Below are positions 60,050 through 64,000 of a stretch of 64,000 bases of DNA, piece by piece. Numbering within the stretch: the stretch's first letter is position 1; every line of letters begins with the position of its first letter. Below the pieces are notes generated by a model. The model was not told where the DNA came from, made no database searches, and saw nothing but the letters and a program-made list of their open reading frames with translations. Source of the stretch: Polaribacter sargassicola (GTDB taxonomy: Bacteria; Bacteroidota; Bacteroidia; Flavobacteriales; Flavobacteriaceae); NCBI RefSeq assembly GCF_021991835.1, contig NZ_JAHDAU010000006.1, positions 124,001 to 188,000 on the forward strand, in the 5' to 3' direction. A program made the translations under genes and the position numbers.

Positions 60050-60057
60050 CAAATTTA
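60050..60057 (-). promoter_or_regulatory. -7 element of icd
   Basis: The minus strand reads TAAATTTG, an exact TAnnTTTG match, about 70 bases upstream of the icd start. Confidence 0.55.
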
Positions 60058-60267
60058 ACAATTAAAGATGAAAACTTTACTGCTAAAACACTATTAATTA
60101 AGACGATTTAATACCTAATTATCAATTAAAATAACTTTTTATTGAATTATTATTAAGCTTAATAAAATTAAACAACATTTAGTATATTTGTTATTCTAAT
60201 TTTAACTATAAATCCATTATTTTATGCTTTTAATTCTTTTTTAGAATATTAATATATAAACATAAAA
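60058..60267. other. Non-coding stretch between icd and ettA
   Basis: This ~200-base part of the 346-base gap between icd and ettA is extremely AT-rich and shows no reading frame with coding character. The icd promoter and leader palindrome lie on one side and the ettA terminator on the other. Confidence 0.55.
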
Positions 60268-60301
60268 AAAAGCCTATTTTTATTAATAAAAATAGGCTTT
60301 T
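60268..60301 (-). terminator. Terminator of ettA
   Basis: A perfect 34-bp palindrome (arms AAAAGCCTATTTTTATT and AATAAAAATAGGCTTTT) lies 24 bases beyond the ettA stop. The arm start AAAAGCCTATT is shared with the hairpin at 26810. Confidence 0.85.
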
Positions 60302-60324
60302 AATATTTATTATAAAAAAATGAT

Positions 60325-62016
60325 TTATCTAATCAGTTTTTTATATTTAATACGTTTTGGCATTAAATCTCCACCTAAACGTTTCTTTTTATTTTCTTCG
60401 TAATCAGAAAAAGATCCTTCAAAGAAATATACTTGACTATCTCCTTCAAAAGCTAAAATATGCGTACATATTCTATCTAAAAACCATCTATCGTGACTAA
60501 TTACAACTGCACAACCGGCAAAGTTTTCTAAACCTTCTTCTAATGCTCTTAATGTATTTACATCTAAATCATTGGTTGGCTCATCTAAAAGTAGAACGTT
60601 TCCTTCTTCTTTTAATGTCATTGCTAAATGTAACCTATTTCTTTCTCCACCAGAAAGTGTAGAAACTTTTTTGTTTTGTTCGCTACCAGAAAAATTAAAA
60701 CGACTTAAATATGCACGAGAGTTTACTTGTTTTCCGCCCATCATTACTAAATCTTGACCATCAGAAAAGTTTTCCCAAATTGTTTTGTTTGGGTCGATGT
60801 CTGAGTGTGCCTGATCTACATAAGCTATTTTTGCAGTTTCACCTACTTTAAAACTTCCTCCGTCAGGATTTTCCTCTCCCATTATCATTTTAAAAATTGT
60901 TGTTTTACCAGCACCATTTGGACCAATAATACCAACAATTCCTGCTTGTGGAAGGTTAAAAGCTAAATCTTCATATAAAATTTTATCATCAAAAGCTTTA
61001 GAAACCCCTGTTGCTTCTATCACATTTGTTCCTAAACGTGGTCCGTTAGGAATATAAATTTCTAACTTTTCATCAACTTGCTTTTGGTCTTGACTCATTA
61101 ATTTGTCATAATTTTTCAAACGTGCTTTTTGCTTTGTTTGACGACCTTTTGCTCCTTGACGAACCCACTCTAACTCTCGTTCTAGTGTTTTTTGACGTTT
61201 AGATGCTGTTTTACTTTCTTGTGCCATTCTGTTAGATTTTTGATCTAACCAAGAAGAATAGTTTCCTTTCCAAGGTATACCTTCTCCTCTATCTAACTCA
61301 AGAATCCAACCAGCAACATTGTCTAAGAAATATCTATCGTGCGTTACAGCAATTACGGTTCCTTTATATTGTGCTAAATGATGCTCTAACCAATGTACAG
61401 ATTCTGCATCTAAGTGGTTGGTTGGCTCATCTAATAATAAAATTTCTGGTTCTTGTAATAATAATCTACATAAAGCAACTCTACGTTTTTCTCCACCAGA
61501 AAGTACACCAACTTTTTTATCAGAATCTGGTGTTCTTAACGCATCCATTGCAATTTCTAATTTGGTATCTAATTCCCAAGCATTGGCAGCATCAATCTTA
61601 TCTTGTAATTCTGCTTGTTGGTTCATTAGTTTTTCCATCTTATCGGCATCAGAATACACTTCTTCTAAACCAAACATGTCGTTAATCTTATTGTATTCAT
61701 CAAGAATAGCAACAGTTTCTGCAACACCTTCTTTAACAATTTCTAAAACTGTTTTTTCTGGATCTAATTGTGGTTCTTGTTCTAAATAACCAACTTTATA
61801 ACCAGGAGAAAAAGTAACATCACCTTGAAAATTCTTTTCTACACCAGCAATAATTTTTAATAAAGTTGATTTACCTGATCCGTTTAAACCAAGAATACCA
61901 ATTTTTGCTCCGTAGAAAAAACTTAAATAAATATCTTTTAAAACTTGTTTTCCTGTTGATTGATAGGTTTTAGAAACCTTATTCATCGAAAAGATTACTT
62001 TCTTATCGTCACTCAT
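60325..62016 (-). CDS. ettA: Energy-dependent translational throttle protein EttA (ABC-F)
   Basis: This 563-residue soluble ABC-F ATPase binds the ribosomal E site and gates translation according to the ATP/ADP ratio. There are two nucleotide-binding domains. The first has Walker A GLNGSGKSTLLKIIAG (~43), signature LSGGEKRRVALCRLL and Walker B LLLDEPTNHLDAESV. The second has GPNGAGKTTIFKMIMG (~360), LSGGERNRLHLAM and LLLDEPTNDLDVNTL. The EttA-specific arm and linker (QGAKGRQTKQKARLKNYDKL) and normal length distinguish it from Uup and other ABC-F proteins. A small CAL67264-type membrane protein gene lies 58 bases upstream on the same strand. Confidence 0.95.
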   Translation of the reverse strand: MSDDKKVIFSMNKVSKTYQSTGKQVLKDIYLSFFYGAKIGILGLNGSGKSTLLKIIAGVEKNFQGDVTFSPGYKVGYLEQEPQLDPEKTVLEIVKEGVAETVAILDEYNKINDMFGLEEVYSDADKMEKLMNQQAELQDKIDAANAWELDTKLEIAMDALRTPDSDKKVGVLSGGEKRRVALCRLLLQEPEILLLDEPTNHLDAESVHWLEHHLAQYKGTVIAVTHDRYFLDNVAGWILELDRGEGIPWKGNYSSWLDQKSNRMAQESKTASKRQKTLERELEWVRQGAKGRQTKQKARLKNYDKLMSQDQKQVDEKLEIYIPNGPRLGTNVIEATGVSKAFDDKILYEDLAFNLPQAGIVGIIGPNGAGKTTIFKMIMGEENPDGGSFKVGETAKIAYVDQAHSDIDPNKTIWENFSDGQDLVMMGGKQVNSRAYLSRFNFSGSEQNKKVSTLSGGERNRLHLAMTLKEEGNVLLLDEPTNDLDVNTLRALEEGLENFAGCAVVISHDRWFLDRICTHILAFEGDSQVYFFEGSFSDYEENKKKRLGGDLMPKRIKYKKLIR

Positions 62017-62074
62017 TATAATCTATTTTTATAATTTAATATGAAAAAAACTGCTACTAGAAAATTAGTAGACT

Positions 62075-62257
62075 TTAAACCCTTCCTTTTAAGGCATTAA
62101 AAACCCAGGCAATACAAAAGAAACCAATACCAACTGTAGCAAAACCCCAACCTGCAACATCTTTATATCTGTAAGCTCCTAATAAAATTAAAATAACTCC
62201 CATCATTAACATTAACATAGTTGCCCAACCTAAGACAGTGTTTTTGTTCATACCCAT
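62075..62257 (-). CDS. Small CAL67264-type membrane protein
   Basis: This 60-residue protein has two membrane helices (TVLGWATMLMLMMGVILILL and GWGFATVGIGFFCIAWVF) and a short basic end (NALKGRV). It matches my memory of the CAL67264 family, named from Gramella, which is confined to Flavobacteriia and typically adjacent to ettA. The function is unknown. A second ATG two codons later (62251) is an equal start candidate. Confidence 0.8.
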   Translation of the reverse strand: MGMNKNTVLGWATMLMLMMGVILILLGAYRYKDVAGWGFATVGIGFFCIAWVFNALKGRV

Positions 62258-62352
62258 ATTTCTTAATTAATTATTCAGACGCAAATATCGTTAATTATTT
62301 TTTTTATCAAACCATCAAATCTTTAATTTATTAATCAGTTCTAAATAACTGT

Positions 62353-62907
62353 TTAATTTCTTATCACTTTTGTCTGCTGCTCATAACGTAAAACTCTTTT
62401 TACTGCAATTTTTGGTTGATTTTCTTCCTTTAAATAATTTTGATATTTCATCCATTTTTTGAACTCTTTTTCAGATAAGAAAGTATTAAAATTATCATTT
62501 AATTCTTTTTCTAAAATATCAACTTCATTTTTAATTGGTTCTATAAAAACATTTACTTTTTTTAAAACTCCAACTTTAACTTTATTGTCTTTTATTGTAG
62601 CTGTAGATTTAATAATAACATCAATATCAGAAAGTTCTTTAGCATTAGAATTAGATAATTCTTCAATACTTTTATTATACTCTTTTATTCCGCTAATTAT
62701 TAAAGACTTTTTATCCTCATCTTTCGCTTTTATTTTTTTTATTACTTTCTCTTATTCATAATAAAAAATACCAGCCATAGAGCTCGCATTAGCATGAAGA
62801 ACAACCTGACCTACTTCTTTTTGTGGCAAGCTTTTTATATCACTATAATTCTGAGAACTTGTAGAAATTGAATATAAAATTGTTAATGTAAAAATTATTT
62901 TTTTCAT
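62353..62907 (-). pseudogene. Exported protein gene interrupted by one in-frame TAA
   Basis: From the ATG at 62907 the minus strand encodes a signal peptide (MKKIIFTLTILYSISTSSQ) and NYSDIKSLPQKEVGQVVLHA, up to ...GIFYYE, then TAA at 62752-62754. The same frame then continues without interruption for 133 codons (EKVIKKIKAKDEDKKSLII, VKVGVLKKVNVFIEPIKNEV, LRYEQQTKVIRN) to TAA at 62353. Codon use and Lys/Glu/Ile content are the same on both sides, so the stop is probably a recent single-base change (such as AAA to TAA), a sequencing error, or readthrough. The whole would be a 184-residue exported helical protein of unknown family, 30 bases after lpxD on the same strand. Confidence 0.75.
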
Positions 62908-62937
62908 AACTTTTTTTCTTTATGAAAGGTGATTTTA

Positions 62938-63930
62938 TTAATTTCTAGCAATTTTACGCAATGCAACCCATTGTTTCATTTTTTCTCTAGAATCGCAAGC
63001 CGGATAACCAAGTACTGTTTTACCAGCTGCAACATCTGCTATAACGCCAGAACCTGCACCTACCTTAGCACCAGAATTAATTGTAACATGATCTTTAATA
63101 GAAGCACTTCCGCCTATTATAACTCCGTCTCCTAAAGTAACAGAGCCTGCTAAACCACTACTTCCGGCCATTATACAACATTTTCCTAATACACAATTAT
63201 GACCAATTTGTACTAAATTATCAATCTTACAACCATCTCCTAAAATAGTAGAACTAAATTTACCTCTATCAACACAAGAATTTGCACCAATCTCTACAGC
63301 ATTTCCTATAACAACATTACCAATATGTATAATTTTAACCAAACCTCTACCATCGTCACTTGGTCTGTAACCAAAACCATCTGCACCAATACTAACGTTG
63401 TTATGAAAAATACAATAACTACCTATTACACTTCTTTCTCTTATAACTGTACCAGACCAAATTGTAGTATTATTACCGATAACAGTATCGTCAAAAATAG
63501 ATACATTAGAATATATGGTTACATTATCTGCTAAAACTACATTTTTGCCAAGATATGTGTTAGCTCCAATTTTACAACCTTTGCCTAACTTTACTGTTTT
63601 ATCTATAACAGCAGTTGGATGAACATCTGTTTCAAAATAAGGAGATTCAGGCTCAAAAGCTTCTAAAAGAATAGCCATTGCCAAATCTGGGTTTTTAACT
63701 TTTATAAAAGCTTTTCCTTCTTCTGGTAAAATTTTTATTGATTCAAATACAATTGCTGCACTTGCATTTGATTTTTGCCATAAACGTGTATATTTAGAAT
63801 TGCCTATAAAAGTTATTTGCCCTTTATCAGCTTTTTCTATTTGTTCTGGAGCAAATATTTTTTCTGTACAAGTACCAATAAGCTCGCCATTTACTAAAGA
63901 AGATATTTCTTCAACAGAGAAGGATTTCAT
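62938..63930 (-). CDS. lpxD: UDP-3-O-acylglucosamine N-acyltransferase LpxD
   Basis: This 330-residue enzyme adds the second hydroxyacyl chain in lipid A synthesis. The N-terminal uridine-binding domain (about 1-100: FSVEEISSLVNGELIGTC, KADKGQITFIGNSKY) precedes a left-handed beta-helix of hexapeptide repeats (about 105-310: HPTAVIDKTVKLGKGCKIG, GANTYLGKNVVLADNV). The segment LVQIGHNCVLGKCCIMAGSS holds the catalytic His. IGADGFGYRPSDDG is a well-known LpxD signature. The end (GYPACDSREKMKQWVALRK) is normal. It starts 5 bases after the stop of an upstream gene that runs off the window, so it is probably in an operon. Confidence 0.96.
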   Translation of the reverse strand: MKSFSVEEISSLVNGELIGTCTEKIFAPEQIEKADKGQITFIGNSKYTRLWQKSNASAAIVFESIKILPEEGKAFIKVKNPDLAMAILLEAFEPESPYFETDVHPTAVIDKTVKLGKGCKIGANTYLGKNVVLADNVTIYSNVSIFDDTVIGNNTTIWSGTVIRERSVIGSYCIFHNNVSIGADGFGYRPSDDGRGLVKIIHIGNVVIGNAVEIGANSCVDRGKFSSTILGDGCKIDNLVQIGHNCVLGKCCIMAGSSGLAGSVTLGDGVIIGGSASIKDHVTINSGAKVGAGSGVIADVAAGKTVLGYPACDSREKMKQWVALRKIARN

Positions 63931-63935
63931 AGTTT

Positions 63936-64000
63936 TTATTTATTTTTTGCTAAATGTAGTCTTTTAATATTGATTTTAAACATTTTACTGTCTTCTACCT
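63936..64000 (-). CDS. C-terminal end of an unidentified upstream gene (partial)
   Basis: The minus strand is open from the window edge to TAA at 63936-63938. The last residues would be VEDSKMFKINIKRLHLAKNK. Only 5 bases separate this stop from the lpxD ATG, the spacing expected within an operon. The fragment is too short to identify and could be chance. Confidence 0.35.
   Translation of the reverse strand, partial: VEDSKMFKINIKRLHLAKNK

Noticed and set aside
61371..61789. Two overlapping plus-strand frames inside ettA
   Set aside because: Both are shadows of the ABC-F ATPase gene, whose motifs on the minus strand account for the sequence.
62459..62761. 100-codon plus-strand frame
   Set aside because: It lies opposite the nonsense-interrupted minus-strand gene, whose frame has a signal peptide and consistent codon use. 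The plus-strand frame has only low-complexity Ser/Phe/Ile content.

Overview
The window is AT-rich chromosomal DNA from a member of the Bacteroidota, almost certainly family Flavobacteriaceae. The evidence is: several secreted proteins ending in a type IX secretion (T9SS) sorting domain; TAnnTTTG-type -7 promoter elements; no Shine-Dalgarno signals at the starts; a small CAL67264-type membrane protein next to ettA; and a monomeric NADP-isocitrate dehydrogenase. A marine Polaribacter/Tenacibaculum-like genus is plausible, but the sequence alone does not fix it. No rRNA, tRNA, CRISPR array, transposase or phage gene was seen.

Layout. 1-2.9 kb: tail-to-head operon cysS-yidD-lgt on the minus strand, with a palindromic dispersed-repeat pair between yidD and lgt. 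2.9-5.5 kb: overlapping minus-strand operon of an ECF sigma factor, a putative anti-sigma protein and an exported DUF4097-like protein with a (Asp-Phe)n tract. 5.6-7.8 kb: an MFS exporter and a 3-hydroxyisobutyrate-dehydrogenase-family enzyme, convergent. 8.2-14.6 kb: a small exported protein, then a complete RND efflux operon (adaptor, pump, outer-membrane factor). 14.6-16.7 kb: recG. 16.7-18.4 kb: a long gene-poor, hairpin-rich leader.

18.4-36.2 kb is the most unusual part. Two giant T9SS-secreted proteins (2333 and 3096 aa) built from thrombospondin type-3 calcium repeats, with closely related C-terminal halves, lie tail to tail. An aspartic (retropepsin-like) protease and a small membrane protein sit between them. 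36.5-42.1 kb: an RsmB/NOP2-type RNA methyltransferase and two tandem T9SS-secreted endonuclease I paralogues with FN3 and lamin-tail-like modules. 42.3-47.3 kb: purL, carrying a dispersed-repeat palindrome inside its reading frame, and a ThrE-type exporter. 47.4-50.3 kb: a DUF2807 protein, two mutually similar membrane proteins in an overlapping pair, and a divergent AraC-type regulator. 50.5-56.3 kb: a secreted 11-residue-repeat (pentapeptide-type) protein, a long-chain acyl-CoA ligase and a secreted leucine-rich-repeat protein. 56.4-64 kb: bcp, an nth without the usual iron-sulfur cysteines, monomeric icd, ettA, a CAL67264-type protein, a gene broken by one in-frame stop, lpxD, and the last codons of another gene.

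Most of the window is core metabolism and envelope biology. The accessory content is a secretion-dependent surface set (giant Ca-binding adhesin-like proteins, nucleases, LRR protein) served by the T9SS machinery encoded elsewhere. The best candidates for something undescribed are the tail-to-tail giant pair with its enclosed protease, the paired GFGG membrane proteins with the divergent regulator, the multi-hairpin block upstream of the first giant, and the repeat element domesticated inside purL.
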